Positions 18,860-27,754 of a DNA stretch of 64,000 nt are shown here, one piece after another. The translations under genes were made by a program, and so were the position numbers. Each line of letters begins with the position of its first letter. Position 1 is the stretch's first letter. Source of the stretch: Nesterenkonia sp. E16_10 (GTDB taxonomy: Bacteria > Actinomycetota > Actinomycetes > Actinomycetales > Micrococcaceae); contig NZ_JADPSA010000022.1 in assembly GCF_017347085.1 (NCBI RefSeq), positions 248,001 to 312,000 of the forward strand, in the 5' to 3' direction. The notes under the pieces are model-generated. The model was not told where the DNA came from. It was given only the letters and a program-made list of their open reading frames with translations, and did no database searches.

Positions 18860-19876
18860 CTAGTGGGTGGCGGCCAGGATGTGGTCGCGACCCAGCCGGC
18901 GACGGAAGACCCAATAGGTCCAGGCCTGGTAGCCGATGACCAGCGGCGTGGTGATCAGCGCGACCCAGAGCATGACCCCCAGCGTGTACTCCGAGGAGCT
19001 CGCGTTGATGATGGTCAGGGTGCCCTCCGGCGTCGTCGTCGAGGGCATGACATTGGGGAAGAGCGAGACGAACAGCGTCGCCACAGCAGAGGCGATGCTC
19101 AGCGCCATGGCGAAGAACGCGAATCCCTCGCGGCCGCCCAGGCTGAAGAGTCCCGCGGCCACCAGGGAGGACGCCGCGAGTCCCGCGAGCGCGATGATCC
19201 AGCCCAGGTGCGCCACCTCGACGTGCATGGCCACGGTCCAGAGCAGGAACGTGGCGGCCACCGCGATGGTGGGCACCATGAAGCGCAGGACCATCGACCG
19301 GGCGCGGACCCTGATCTCGCCTTCGGTCTTCAGCGCGATGAAGATCATCCCGTGCACCAGGCACAGCAGCACCATGGTCGCCCCGCCGAGCAGGCCGTAG
19401 GGGTTCAACAGCCCGAAGAGCGAGATGCTGACCTGGTGGTCTGCGTCCATGGGGACTCCGCGCACGATATTGGCGAAGGCCACGCCCCAGAGGAAGGCGG
19501 GCAGGAAGGACCCGATGATGATCATCAGGTCGAACCGCGCGGCCCATTCGGGGTGCTTGCGCTGATGCCGGTACTCGAAGCTGACCCCGCGGAGGATCAG
19601 GGCGAGCAGGATCAGCAGCAGCGGCAGGTAGAAGCCGGAGAAGAGACTGGCGTACCACTCGGGGAACGCGGCGAAGAGCACGGCACCGGCCACGATGACC
19701 CAGGTCTCGTTGAGGTCCCAGACCGGACCGATGGTGTTGATCATGACGCGGCGGTCGGTGTCATCGCGTCCCAGCAGCGGCAGCGCCATGCCCACTCCGA
19801 AGTCGAACCCGTCGAGCACGAAATAACCGATGAAGAAGAACGCCACCAGGGCGAACCAGATCTGTTCGATGTCCAT
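18860..19876 (-). CDS. cydB: Cytochrome bd ubiquinol oxidase subunit II
   Basis: A 338-residue integral membrane protein, subunit II of cytochrome bd, with about eight to nine helices. The N-terminal pattern (FFFIGYFVLDGFDFGVG), the GPVWDLNETWVI loop and RGVSFEYRHQ are characteristic. The oxidase reduces oxygen to water with menaquinol or ubiquinol at very high oxygen affinity and is not inhibited by many poisons of the heme-copper oxidases. It lies 36 bases after cydA in the cydABDC operon. Confidence 0.95.
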   Translation of the reverse strand: MDIEQIWFALVAFFFIGYFVLDGFDFGVGMALPLLGRDDTDRRVMINTIGPVWDLNETWVIVAGAVLFAAFPEWYASLFSGFYLPLLLILLALILRGVSFEYRHQRKHPEWAARFDLMIIIGSFLPAFLWGVAFANIVRGVPMDADHQVSISLFGLLNPYGLLGGATMVLLCLVHGMIFIALKTEGEIRVRARSMVLRFMVPTIAVAATFLLWTVAMHVEVAHLGWIIALAGLAASSLVAAGLFSLGGREGFAFFAMALSIASAVATLFVSLFPNVMPSTTTPEGTLTIINASSSEYTLGVMLWVALITTPLVIGYQAWTYWVFRRRLGRDHILAATH

Positions 19877-19912
19877 CAGAAGATCCTCATTTCCTGCGCG
19901 GCGCGCGGCGAC

Positions 19913-21331
19913 TCAGTAGACGATGGCGAGCGAGTCAGGTTCCGCATCTTCACCGTCTCCCTGGGTGATCTCCGGTGGTCCCTCTTGGGCCGCCTTGACG
20001 ATGAGCTTGAACTCCACGACGGCGAGGATGCCGTAGATGGCGGTGAATGCCGCGAGTGAGACCGCCACCTGCCATCCGGCAACATTCGGGGAGACCGCGG
20101 CCTCGGTCTTCATCAGCCCGAAGACGATCCAGGGTTGGCGGCCCATCTCGGTGAAGATCCAGCCCACCAGTGAGGCGGCCATGGGCAGCGGCGCGGTCCA
20201 GATCAGCACCCTCCAGAGCCGATCCTGGACCAGAGCGCTGCGCTGGGGAGCGTTCTTCCGGGTCAACCAGAGCATCAACAGGCTGATGAGGGCAGAGAAG
20301 GCACCGAGCCCGATCATCCAGCGGAACGCCCAGTAGGTGATCCAGATGATGGGTGAGTAGTCGCCGGGGCCGAACTGGGTGACGTACTGCGCCTGGAGGT
20401 TGTTGATCCCTTCGACCTCGCCGTCCAGGGTATGGGTGGAGAGCAGCGAGAGCAGGTGCGGGATCCGGATCGAGAACAGCTCGCTGGCGCCATCGGGTGT
20501 GCCCAGTGTGAAGATCGAGAAGCTCGCGGCGCTGGTGGTCTCATAGAGGCCTTCGGCCGCCGCCATCTTCATCGGCTGGGCGTCGACCATCGCCAGGGAG
20601 AGCTGGTCGCCGGAGAGGCCCACGCCCATGAAGGCGAGCACATTCGTCCAGAGACCGGCCTTCAGCGCCGTGCGCATGGTCTCGAGGTGCTGATTGCGGC
20701 GCAGGTGCCAGGCGGCGACGGCGATCATCACCGTGGCGGCGAACATGATTGCCGCCAGAATGGTGTGCGGGAAGGCCGCGAGCACCACCGGGTTCGAGAG
20801 CACCTCCCAGAGGCTGGTCAGCTCCGCCCGGCCACGCTCGGCGTTCATGGTGTAGCCCACCGGGTTCTGCATGAAGGCATTGGCCGCCAGGATGAAGTAG
20901 GCCGACATCGCGCTGGCGAAGAAGACCATCCAGATGCAGAGCAGATGAGCCAGCCGCGGGAGCTTGTCCCAGCCGAAGATCCACAGGCCGATGAACGTGG
21001 CCTCGAGGAAGAAGGCCGCGAGTCCTTCAATGGCCAGCGGCGCTCCGAAGACATCACCGACGAAGCGGGAGTATTCCGACCAGTTCATTCCGAACTGGAA
21101 CTCCTGCACGATGCCGGTGACCACGCCCATGGCGAAGTTGATCAGGAAGATCTTGCCGAAGAGCCGGGTCAGCCGGAGGTACTTGAGGTCCTTGGTGCGG
21201 AACCATGCGGTCTGCATGATCGCCGCCATCAGCGCCATGCCGATGGTGAGCGGGACGAAGATGAAGTGATACAGCGTGGTCAGGCCGAACTGCCAGCGGG
21301 CCAGGGCCAGCGGATCGAAGAACTCTTCCAT
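19913..21331 (-). CDS. cydA: Cytochrome bd ubiquinol oxidase subunit I
   Basis: A 472-residue heme-bearing subunit I of cytochrome bd. The N-terminal heme b595 histidine is His22 in TLYHFIF, and FPHTILAAIM and GRQPWIVFGLM mark the later heme and quinol regions. The total length and short loop between helices 6 and 7 indicate the short Q-loop form. The ATG at 21331 starts the conserved MEEFFDPLALARWQFG; a start 21 bases further upstream is not needed. Tandem palindromes 137-176 bases upstream probably control the operon. Confidence 0.95.
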   Translation of the reverse strand: MEEFFDPLALARWQFGLTTLYHFIFVPLTIGMALMAAIMQTAWFRTKDLKYLRLTRLFGKIFLINFAMGVVTGIVQEFQFGMNWSEYSRFVGDVFGAPLAIEGLAAFFLEATFIGLWIFGWDKLPRLAHLLCIWMVFFASAMSAYFILAANAFMQNPVGYTMNAERGRAELTSLWEVLSNPVVLAAFPHTILAAIMFAATVMIAVAAWHLRRNQHLETMRTALKAGLWTNVLAFMGVGLSGDQLSLAMVDAQPMKMAAAEGLYETTSAASFSIFTLGTPDGASELFSIRIPHLLSLLSTHTLDGEVEGINNLQAQYVTQFGPGDYSPIIWITYWAFRWMIGLGAFSALISLLMLWLTRKNAPQRSALVQDRLWRVLIWTAPLPMAASLVGWIFTEMGRQPWIVFGLMKTEAAVSPNVAGWQVAVSLAAFTAIYGILAVVEFKLIVKAAQEGPPEITQGDGEDAEPDSLAIVY

Positions 21332-21467
21332 GCATTCCCACCTCAACAGCACGGGCGGGCCTCCGCTGCCGGGCGCCAGACCTGCTCCCGGGAGCGGGTC
21401 ATGATCCCGGGTGACGCTGGTCGTCCACGGAGGCTGTCACGCTGTCGCGACGTCCGCTGTACTCGAA

Positions 21468-21507
21468 TTCTACGTCGTGTAGAAGAGTTCTTCTACACGA
21501 TGTAGAA
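21468..21507. promoter_or_regulatory. Tandem 17-bp palindromes in the cydA promoter
   Basis: Two copies of a dyad occur: TTCTACGTCGTGTAGAA (21468-21484, one mismatch between arms) and TTCTACACGATGTAGAA (21491-21507, perfect 7-base arms). Their centres are 23 bases apart, so they face the same side of the helix. Together they form a larger inverted repeat at 21470-21505. A minus-strand -10 candidate (TAGAAT, 21467-21472) overlaps the first copy, consistent with repression of cydABDC. The TACA/TGTA core recalls BlaI/CopY operators, but the 3-base centre differs. Confidence 0.7.
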
Positions 21508-21582
21508 AAGTGTGGTGAACCACTCAGCGCACTCCCGACGCCGCAGGGGGCGGCGCCGGGTGCGCGGTTCGATCCTTGCTGA

Positions 21583-24237
21583 TCAGTCCTCGCTGAGCCC
21601 CGCGGCAGGTTCCACCTTGGACAGCGCCCGGGCGGGCAGCAGCGCGGCGAGTGCGGCGGCCAGCAGGGTGATCCCCCAGAGCATCGCCAGCCGCAGCCAG
21701 GGCACATCCACCGCGACGGTCCAGTCCGGCATCGCGACCATCGAGGCCACGCCGGCCCAGCCCAAGAAGACGGCGAGCCCGGTGCCGATCAGCAGCGCCG
21801 CTGAAGCCAGCAGCACCGCCTCGATGGTGATCATCTGCCCCACCGAGCGGCGGTTCATGCCCACCGCCCGCAGCAGAGCCGCCTCCCGGCGACGCTCCAG
21901 CACCGAGAGCGAGAGCGTGTTGCTGACCCCGATGACGGCGACCAGGACCGAGGCGCCGAGCAGGACCAGCACGATCAACAGCACCATGTCGATGGTCTCG
22001 CCGTAGCTTGCTCGCATCACGGCCCCGATGTCGTTGTACTCCTCGGCGTGATCCTGGAAGAGCGTGGTCAGCCCGTAGGACTCGTCCGAGCTGATCCCCT
22101 CGGCGGTGCGCACCAGCGTGATGCCGTTCTCCGCAGTGAAGGTCCACGGGCCGGCGCCCTCTGCCAGGGGCTGCACCTGAGCCTCCTCCGGCAGCGATTC
22201 CGCAGAGATCAGCACCATACCGGCGGGCAGCCAGGACACCGCGGTCCCCTGGACGGTGATGGCCTGATGTTCGGCACCGGAGCTCCAGGTGCCATACGGG
22301 GTCAGCTCCAGCTCGGGCTGCTCGCCGTCGAAGACCGCTCCTTCGGCGTTGAGCTGCGGCGAGACGATCGCCTCGTCCCGCCCGGGCGCCAGTCCTTCGG
22401 TGCGGGCCACCTCGGCGAAGGTCTCCTCATCGACGAGCACGGCCTGACTCTCGGTGCTTCCACGGCTGCCGGTGATGGTCACCGGCGCACCGGGTGCGCT
22501 GGAGTGGGCTCCCACCAGGGAGCTCGCATCGAGGTCGGCGTCGAGGTCCTCGTCCATGGCGCTGATCGAAGCCTCCACCGGGTATTGCTCGGCCAGCTCG
22601 TCGTAGAGCACCTTCTGCGCGGTCGAGGCGCCCACCATCATGGTGCCCACCAGCGTGACCCCGACCAGCAGAGCCGACGCCGTCGCCGTCGTGCGCCCAG
22701 GGACCTGCCGGGCGTTCTGACCGGCAAGCGGAGCGTTGACCCGCAGCCCGGGCAGGGCTCCCAACAGACGTCCCCCGCGCGCCGCCAGCGGCGGCACGAC
22801 CAGGCGCGCCAGCAGCAGGACCCCGGAGAAGCCGATCATCGCACCGGCCACGCCCACCAGCGGCGCCGGCAGGAGGAGCGGGTTGTTCTGAGCAGTCGCG
22901 AGCAGCGCGGCGGCGAGCACCGCGGAGAACCCGCCCAGGGTCAGCAGAAGTCCCACCACGAGGCGCGGCTTCGAGAGCCGAGCCGACGCCGGACTGAGCC
23001 CGACCGGACGCAGGGCGGCCATGGGTGAGACGCGTCCGGCCTTGATCGCCGGGAGCAGCGCGGAGAGCACCGTGACGACCAGGCCAAGCCCGAGTCCGAT
23101 CACAGCGGCGAGCACGGTGGGCGTGGCCAGCGGGAGCGCAGGTGCGAACGTGGCACGGGCGATGAGCGAGAAGCCCAGTGCCGCCCCGGCACCCAGCACG
23201 ACCCCGGCCGCGCCGCCGATCAGACCCAGGAGTGCGCCCTCGAGCAGGGTCGCGCGCTTGAGCTGCGTGGAGGTGGCGCCGATGGCGCGCAGCAGCGCCA
23301 GGGTCCGCTGCCGGGAGGCGACGAGCACCTGGAAGGTGTTGGAGATGACCAGCCCGGAGACGAAGACCGAGATGCTGCCGAAGCCGATGGCGAGGTAGGC
23401 CAGCACGTTCGCGCTTCCGGACTGCTGGGCCATGCGGGCATCGACGATCTCTTCGGTGGTCTGCACCTCGAGACCGGTGAGCTCCGCGGCCCGCTGGGAC
23501 TCCAGTCCCTCCGCCTGCTCGGGGAGGAGCCGCTGGATCTGGGCCTGCACCTGGGCAGCATCGGTTCCGGGATCAAGCTGCACGCGGATCTCCGCGGGGC
23601 TTGTGCCGGAGGGCATCCGGTCCATCCCCTCGGCGGTGAGGAAGCCGCGCGGGACACCCTGGGTGTCCACCACTCCCACCACCGTGTAGTCCTCTTCCTC
23701 CACGGTCGGCTCTGTGCCCTCTCCGGCGTCCTCCTCGTAGACGAAGTTCTGCGCGGTCAAGGTGTCACCGAGCTCCAGGCCCCTGCCCTCGACGGCGGCG
23801 GAGCTGACCACGAGCTCGTCATCAGCCTCGGCCTCACGTCCCTGACTGATCTCCCCGACCCGGGTCTCTGACTGCTCGCCCACCTCAAAGCCGATGGTTG
23901 AGCTTCCGTCCGCGGACACCTCACTGAGGTAGCCGGAGCCGATGGCGTCGGCGACGGCGACCCCGTCCAGCTCTCGGATGGCTTCCGCCAGTTCGACGTC
24001 GTCGCGCAGATACTCCTCGGTGTCCTCATCCCAGGCGGAGAGCCGCATCGTATCGATGATCAGCTCGCTTCCAGCAGCGTCGGCCTCGATCTGCTGGTTG
24101 AGGCCGCGGGTGAAGGAGTCCAGCATCAGCACTCCGGCCACGATGAAGGCGACCGAGATGGCTACCGCCGCGCCGGCGGCGACGAGCTTCTTCCCCGCCG
24201 AGCGCAGGTTGACCCGGAGCACCGGGTTGCGGCTCAT
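21583..24237 (-). CDS. FtsX-like ABC transporter permease (MacB/LolC type)
   Basis: An 884-residue permease with two FtsX domains. A first membrane helix (about 15-38) leads to a large extracytoplasmic domain, then a cluster of helices around 280-420 and 460-540, a second extracytoplasmic domain (about 560-740) and a final set of helices to residue 870. Such proteins pump antibiotics, peptides or lipoproteins outward by mechanotransmission. The start overlaps the ATPase stop by 4 bases, so the two form one transporter. The adjacent two-component system likely senses envelope stress or a drug and controls it. Confidence 0.88.
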   Translation of the reverse strand: MSRNPVLRVNLRSAGKKLVAAGAAVAISVAFIVAGVLMLDSFTRGLNQQIEADAAGSELIIDTMRLSAWDEDTEEYLRDDVELAEAIRELDGVAVADAIGSGYLSEVSADGSSTIGFEVGEQSETRVGEISQGREAEADDELVVSSAAVEGRGLELGDTLTAQNFVYEEDAGEGTEPTVEEEDYTVVGVVDTQGVPRGFLTAEGMDRMPSGTSPAEIRVQLDPGTDAAQVQAQIQRLLPEQAEGLESQRAAELTGLEVQTTEEIVDARMAQQSGSANVLAYLAIGFGSISVFVSGLVISNTFQVLVASRQRTLALLRAIGATSTQLKRATLLEGALLGLIGGAAGVVLGAGAALGFSLIARATFAPALPLATPTVLAAVIGLGLGLVVTVLSALLPAIKAGRVSPMAALRPVGLSPASARLSKPRLVVGLLLTLGGFSAVLAAALLATAQNNPLLLPAPLVGVAGAMIGFSGVLLLARLVVPPLAARGGRLLGALPGLRVNAPLAGQNARQVPGRTTATASALLVGVTLVGTMMVGASTAQKVLYDELAEQYPVEASISAMDEDLDADLDASSLVGAHSSAPGAPVTITGSRGSTESQAVLVDEETFAEVARTEGLAPGRDEAIVSPQLNAEGAVFDGEQPELELTPYGTWSSGAEHQAITVQGTAVSWLPAGMVLISAESLPEEAQVQPLAEGAGPWTFTAENGITLVRTAEGISSDESYGLTTLFQDHAEEYNDIGAVMRASYGETIDMVLLIVLVLLGASVLVAVIGVSNTLSLSVLERRREAALLRAVGMNRRSVGQMITIEAVLLASAALLIGTGLAVFLGWAGVASMVAMPDWTVAVDVPWLRLAMLWGITLLAAALAALLPARALSKVEPAAGLSED

Positions 24238-24983
24238 CGGCCGGCCTCGATCAGCGCGGCGGCGAGCTGCTCCGCGGTGGGCTTCTCCAGCGTGCCTGCC
24301 ACGCGGCCGTCCGCCAGCAGCACGGTGCGGTCGGCCTGAGCGGCGGCGTTGGCGTCGTGGGTGACCATGATGACCGTCTGACCGAATTCGTCCACTGCGG
24401 TGCGCAGCAGCCCCAGCACCTCGGCGCCGGTTCTCTGGTCCAGGTTGCCGGTGGGCTCGTCGGCGAAGATCACCGCGGGCCTGCCCACCAGGGCACGCGC
24501 CACCGCCACGCGCTGCTGCTGCCCGCCGGAGAGCTCGAAGGGACGGTGCGCCAGTCGGTCGGCGAGCCCGAGCCGGTCGATGACCTGGGCGTAGAAGTCC
24601 TGGTCCACGGATCCGCCGCCCAGGTTGGTGGGCAGCAGGATGTTCTCCTCGGCGGTCATCGCCGGGACCAGGTTATAGGCCTGGAAGATGAAGCCGATGC
24701 TCTCGCGGCGGACCCGGGTCAGCTGTTTCTCGCTGAGCCCGGTCAGCGTGGTCTCTCCGCGCTCCGAGGACAGGATCACCTCGCCGTCGTCGGCGGTGTC
24801 CAATCCGGCGAGCACATGGAGCAGCGTGGACTTCCCGGAGCCGGAGGGGCCCATCACCGCGGTGAACCGCGCGGCAGGGAACTCGATCGAGAGGTCGCGC
24901 AGCGGGTGGACCGCCGCGTCCTCGGTGCCGTAGGTCTTGTTCAGCGCCCTGGCGCGCAGGGCGGGAGTCAGTGTGGTGATCAT
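24234..24983 (-). CDS. ABC transporter ATP-binding protein (MacB/LolD type)
   Basis: A 249-residue ATPase with Walker [11 protein letters not shown]-loop [10 protein letters not shown], signature [15 protein letters not shown], Walker [13 protein letters not shown] and H-loop THDANAAAQ. It is the energy unit for the FtsX-like permease. The ATG at 24983 fits the family N-terminus. The ribosome binding site is poor, but a -10-like TAATGT lies 7 bases upstream, so a leaderless transcript is possible. A perfect 18-base palindrome lies 60 bases upstream. Confidence 0.9.
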   Translation of the reverse strand: MITTLTPALRARALNKTYGTEDAAVHPLRDLSIEFPAARFTAVMGPSGSGKSTLLHVLAGLDTADDGEVILSSERGETTLTGLSEKQLTRVRRESIGFIFQAYNLVPAMTAEENILLPTNLGGGSVDQDFYAQVIDRLGLADRLAHRPFELSGGQQQRVAVARALVGRPAVIFADEPTGNLDQRTGAEVLGLLRTAVDEFGQTVIMVTHDANAAAQADRTVLLADGRVAGTLEKPTAEQLAAALIEAGR

Positions 24984-25042
24984 GGACTTCACATTACGAA
25001 CGAGGGGGATGCTCCCACATCGGACCACAGGCCGGTCTGGAC

Positions 25043-25060
25043 CTCATCCTGCAGGATGAG
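25043..25060. promoter_or_regulatory. Perfect 18-bp palindrome upstream of the ABC exporter genes
   Basis: The sequence CTCATCCTGCAGGATGAG is a perfect palindrome between the response-regulator stop and the ATPase start. Its size and place fit the binding site of a LuxR-type response regulator dimer, such as the one encoded next door. Confidence 0.55.
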
Positions 25061-25093
25061 CGCAGCCACGACGACGCCGCTGCACGGATGGCT

Positions 25094-25837
25094 TCAGGCC
25101 ACGAGTCCGGTCTCATAGGCGAAGACCACGGCCTGGACCCGGTCGCGCACCTCCAGCTTCGCGAGCACCTGCCCCACATGGGTCTTCACGGTGGCCTCGG
25201 AGACGAACAGCCGGGCGGCGATCTCGGTGTTGGAGTCTCCTGTGGCGAGCTCCAGCAGGATCTCCCGCTCCCGATTGGTCAGCCGATCCAGCCGCTGCTG
25301 CTGCCCGGCGTCGGGGCTGCGGCGTCGGCCACCCTCCCGCAGCGTGGAGTCCAGGAGCCGGCGGGTGGTGGTCGGGGCGATCACGGCTCCGCCGGTGGTG
25401 ACCGTGCGGATGGAGTCCAGCAGTGCCTCGGGCTTCACGTCCTTGAGCAGGAAGCCGGAGGCGCCGGCGCGCAGCGCCTCCAGGGCGTACTCGTCGGTGT
25501 CGAAGGTGGTCAGCACGATCACCCGGGTCTTCGTCAGCGCCGGATCTGCGGTGATCCGCCTGGTGGCCTCGAGCCCGTCCATGATCGGCATCCGGATGTC
25601 CATGAGCACCACGTCGGGATGGTGCACACCGGCGGCGGCGAGCGCGTCCTGCCCGTTGCCGGCCTGCTCCACCACCTGCAGATCCGGCTGCGAGTCGATC
25701 ACCATCGCGAAGCCCGCGCGCAACAGCGCCTGATCATCGGCGAGCAGAATCCGGATCTTCGCCGAACCGGTCTCGGCCTCGGTGCCCTGCCCGGGGTTCT
25801 CCTCGGGGTTCGAGGAGGCATTCTGAGCGGTGATCAT
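25094..25837 (-). CDS. NarL/LuxR-family response regulator
   Basis: A 247-residue response regulator. The receiver domain (about 27-145) has the phosphorylation Asp in DVVLMDIRMP and Lys in VKPEALL. The C-terminal LuxR helix-turn-helix (about 185-245) contains LTNREREILLELATGDSNTEIAARL and VKTHVGQVLAKL. The first 25 residues are a low-complexity extension. It overlaps the kinase gene by 4 bases, forming a pair. It precedes the FtsX-type exporter on the same strand and is likely its activator. Confidence 0.92.
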   Translation of the reverse strand: MITAQNASSNPEENPGQGTEAETGSAKIRILLADDQALLRAGFAMVIDSQPDLQVVEQAGNGQDALAAAGVHHPDVVLMDIRMPIMDGLEATRRITADPALTKTRVIVLTTFDTDEYALEALRAGASGFLLKDVKPEALLDSIRTVTTGGAVIAPTTTRRLLDSTLREGGRRRSPDAGQQQRLDRLTNREREILLELATGDSNTEIAARLFVSEATVKTHVGQVLAKLEVRDRVQAVVFAYETGLVA

Positions 25838-27153
25838 GAGTTCTCCTGGCCATGGTTCGAAGGATTTGCCTCAGCGCCGGGCCCTGCCGGCGATGCGGCT
25901 ACCGCGGTGGAGAGCGGGAAGCGGGCCAGCACGTCGAAGCCGCCCGAGTGGGCACGGGTCGTCACCGTTCCGCCATAGAGCCGGGCCCGTTCGGCCATGC
26001 CGAGCAGCCCGGAGCCGGCGCCGTCGTTGGCCGCGGACGCGCCCAGGCCGGAATCACGGACCTCCAGCATCAGTGCCGGCTCGGGCTCCGCGGCCGTGGC
26101 GACCCATACCTCGGCACGGGCCCGCGGGCCGCCGTGCTTGAGCGTGTTGGTCAGCGCCTCCTGGACGATCCGGTAGGCCGCGAGGCCGACACCCTCGGGC
26201 AGCCTCGGGATCGAGTCGCTGAGCATGTGCAGCCGGACCTGAAGTCCCGAGGCGCTGACATCGTCGATGAGCTGGGGCAGGTCCTGGACTCCCGGCGCCG
26301 GTCGCTTCTGCAGCTCCCCGTGCTCATCGCGCAGCACTCCGAGCATCCGGCGCATCTCGGTGAGCGCCTCGCGCCCGGTGTCGCTGATCGTGGCAAAGGC
26401 GGCCTCGGCGCGTTCGGGGTTCTGCTGCAGGACGTACCGACCGCCATCGGCCTGGGCGATCATCACCGACATCGAATGCGAGATCACGTCATGCATCTCC
26501 CGGGCGATGCGCATCCGCTCGGCATCCACGGCGAGCCGCGCCTCCTGGTCGCGCTCACGGATCAGCAGCTGGTTGCGCTCGGAGATGGCCCCGAGCTCTC
26601 GACGACGACGCCCGGCCAGGTGCCCGGCGAGCCAGAAGACCAGGGCTACGGCACCGGCGAAACCGCCGGTGAGTCCGGCTCCTGCCAGCGCCTCGGTCCA
26701 GTTCCCGTACCCCTGGTACTGCTGCTGGTAGTGCAGATCCAGGTACACGAAGTACGCGCCCAGTGCCGCGGCCCCGAGCAGCGCCACGGCCAGGTAGCCC
26801 CAGGAGACGCGTGGGGTGCCGTATTTGGCGCAGGCATAGACCACCAACGGGACCGCCAGTGCAGAGACGCTCGGCGCGGCGCCGATCACCAGCTGCCCGG
26901 CGCAGCAGACCGCCATGAACCCGGCGGCCGCCCCGGGGTTGGTGCGCGAGAACGCGAGCGGAAGGATGCACAGGATCTCGAGAAGGATCCCCGCATACCA
27001 GGGGACCTCGAGCCCGATCTCGCTGAAGGAGCGCGCGCCGCCGGAGTACGAGAAGACCATCAGCACCAGCAGCGGGAGAACCTTGACCAGCGCGTCGATC
27101 AGGCGCTGCCGGGTGCGGGTCCTGGCCTCCTGAGTGTCAGTCAGCAGCGGCAT
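25834..27153 (-). CDS. Sensor histidine kinase (HisKA_3 type)
   Basis: A 439-residue membrane kinase. Four to six hydrophobic helices occupy about residues 20-190 without a large extracellular domain. The dimerisation and phosphoacceptor domain follows, with His in REMHDVISHSMSVM, and the ATP-binding domain ends with GSGLLGMAERARLYGG. Intramembrane-sensing kinases of this type in Firmicutes and actinobacteria often watch the cell envelope or antibiotic flux. The ATG at 27153 starts just inside the preceding gene (17-base overlap). Longer frames run out of phase over that gene and were not used. Confidence 0.9.
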   Translation of the reverse strand: MPLLTDTQEARTRTRQRLIDALVKVLPLLVLMVFSYSGGARSFSEIGLEVPWYAGILLEILCILPLAFSRTNPGAAAGFMAVCCAGQLVIGAAPSVSALAVPLVVYACAKYGTPRVSWGYLAVALLGAAALGAYFVYLDLHYQQQYQGYGNWTEALAGAGLTGGFAGAVALVFWLAGHLAGRRRRELGAISERNQLLIRERDQEARLAVDAERMRIAREMHDVISHSMSVMIAQADGGRYVLQQNPERAEAAFATISDTGREALTEMRRMLGVLRDEHGELQKRPAPGVQDLPQLIDDVSASGLQVRLHMLSDSIPRLPEGVGLAAYRIVQEALTNTLKHGGPRARAEVWVATAAEPEPALMLEVRDSGLGASAANDGAGSGLLGMAERARLYGGTVTTRAHSGGFDVLARFPLSTAVAASPAGPGAEANPSNHGQENS

Positions 27154-27547
27154 CGCGGTCTCTGCCCCGTTCCGCCGGCCCGGCTTCTTCCTGCGAATCT
27201 GCATTCTGCCCGGCTGCTTCCTGCCCGGCTGCTCGCCGGGCCTCCTCACGGCGCTGCGCCACCTCCTCGGGGGCGTACTTCTCCACCATGCCCTTCTCCG
27301 GGCGGCCATGCTCGCGGCGGTAGCGCACGGTCTCCGAGACCAGGTAGGTCGCAGGCCCGAGGATCGGCAGCAGGAAGATCACCGCGCCCCAGATCGTGGT
27401 GCGTCTGCCGGTCTTCTCCGAGTCCTGCACCATCACCATCAGTGCCGCCACCAGCAGCCCTATTGCGGTGACCGCAATCGCCCAGGCCCAGACGGGGTTG
27501 CTCTCGGTCAGGAGGCGGAGGGCTGCCGCGGAGCTGAAGGGATTCAC
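27137..27547 (-). CDS. PLDc_N-domain membrane protein
   Basis: A 136-residue protein with two hydrophobic segments (about 18-42 and 52-70) and the pattern WGAVIFLLPILGPATYLVSE, typical of the N-terminal membrane domain of cardiolipin synthases (PLDc_N) that also occurs alone. The C-terminal 50 residues are highly charged with repeated AAGQ and EEA motifs. It starts with GTG. It is the first gene of an operon with the histidine kinase and regulator, so it may take part in sensing, but the function is unknown. Confidence 0.75.
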   Translation of the reverse strand: MNPFSSAAALRLLTESNPVWAWAIAVTAIGLLVAALMVMVQDSEKTGRRTTIWGAVIFLLPILGPATYLVSETVRYRREHGRPEKGMVEKYAPEEVAQRREEARRAAGQEAAGQNADSQEEAGPAERGRDRDAAAD

Positions 27548-27754
27548 AGTCTCAGTCTAGAAGCCGCGCCTGGGCAGGGCCTCCTCCTGCGGGACCAGAT
27601 CAGCGCGGGTGGGCGAGGCCTCGCCAGATTCGGATCAGCTCTGCCGCAATGGGCCCGGGCACGCTTAGACTTCGCTCACGGATCGACGTGGTGCGCCGGC
27701 AGAGCGTGGTTCAGGGCCGCGCCGTGGTGGATCGGGAACCGAGAGGTGGACGGC
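27548..27754. other. Intergenic region, divergent promoters expected
   Basis: About 200 bases separate the starts of two divergent genes. Promoters for both must lie here (for example TTAGAC near 27665 on the plus strand), but I cannot define them. No gene or RNA is recognised. Confidence 0.3.

Noticed and set aside
17134-18939. A 601-codon open frame on the plus strand
   Set aside because: It is antisense to cydD for its whole length; its composition (His, Gln, Arg and Gly rich) is typical of shadow frames in high-GC genes, and no motif is present.
15311-21331. Possibility that the cydC/D ABC genes form a drug exporter
   Set aside because: Their position directly behind cydAB with 4-base and 16-base junctions fits CydDC, so a separate export function is less likely.
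20432-21505. A 357-codon open frame on the plus strand across cydA
   Set aside because: Antisense to a clear cydA gene, with no ribosome binding site or motif.
27134-27754. Upstream extension of the membrane hydrolase gene by about 200 residues
   Set aside because: The extra region is antisense to the PLDc_N-type gene and the real start at 27755 has a good RBS.
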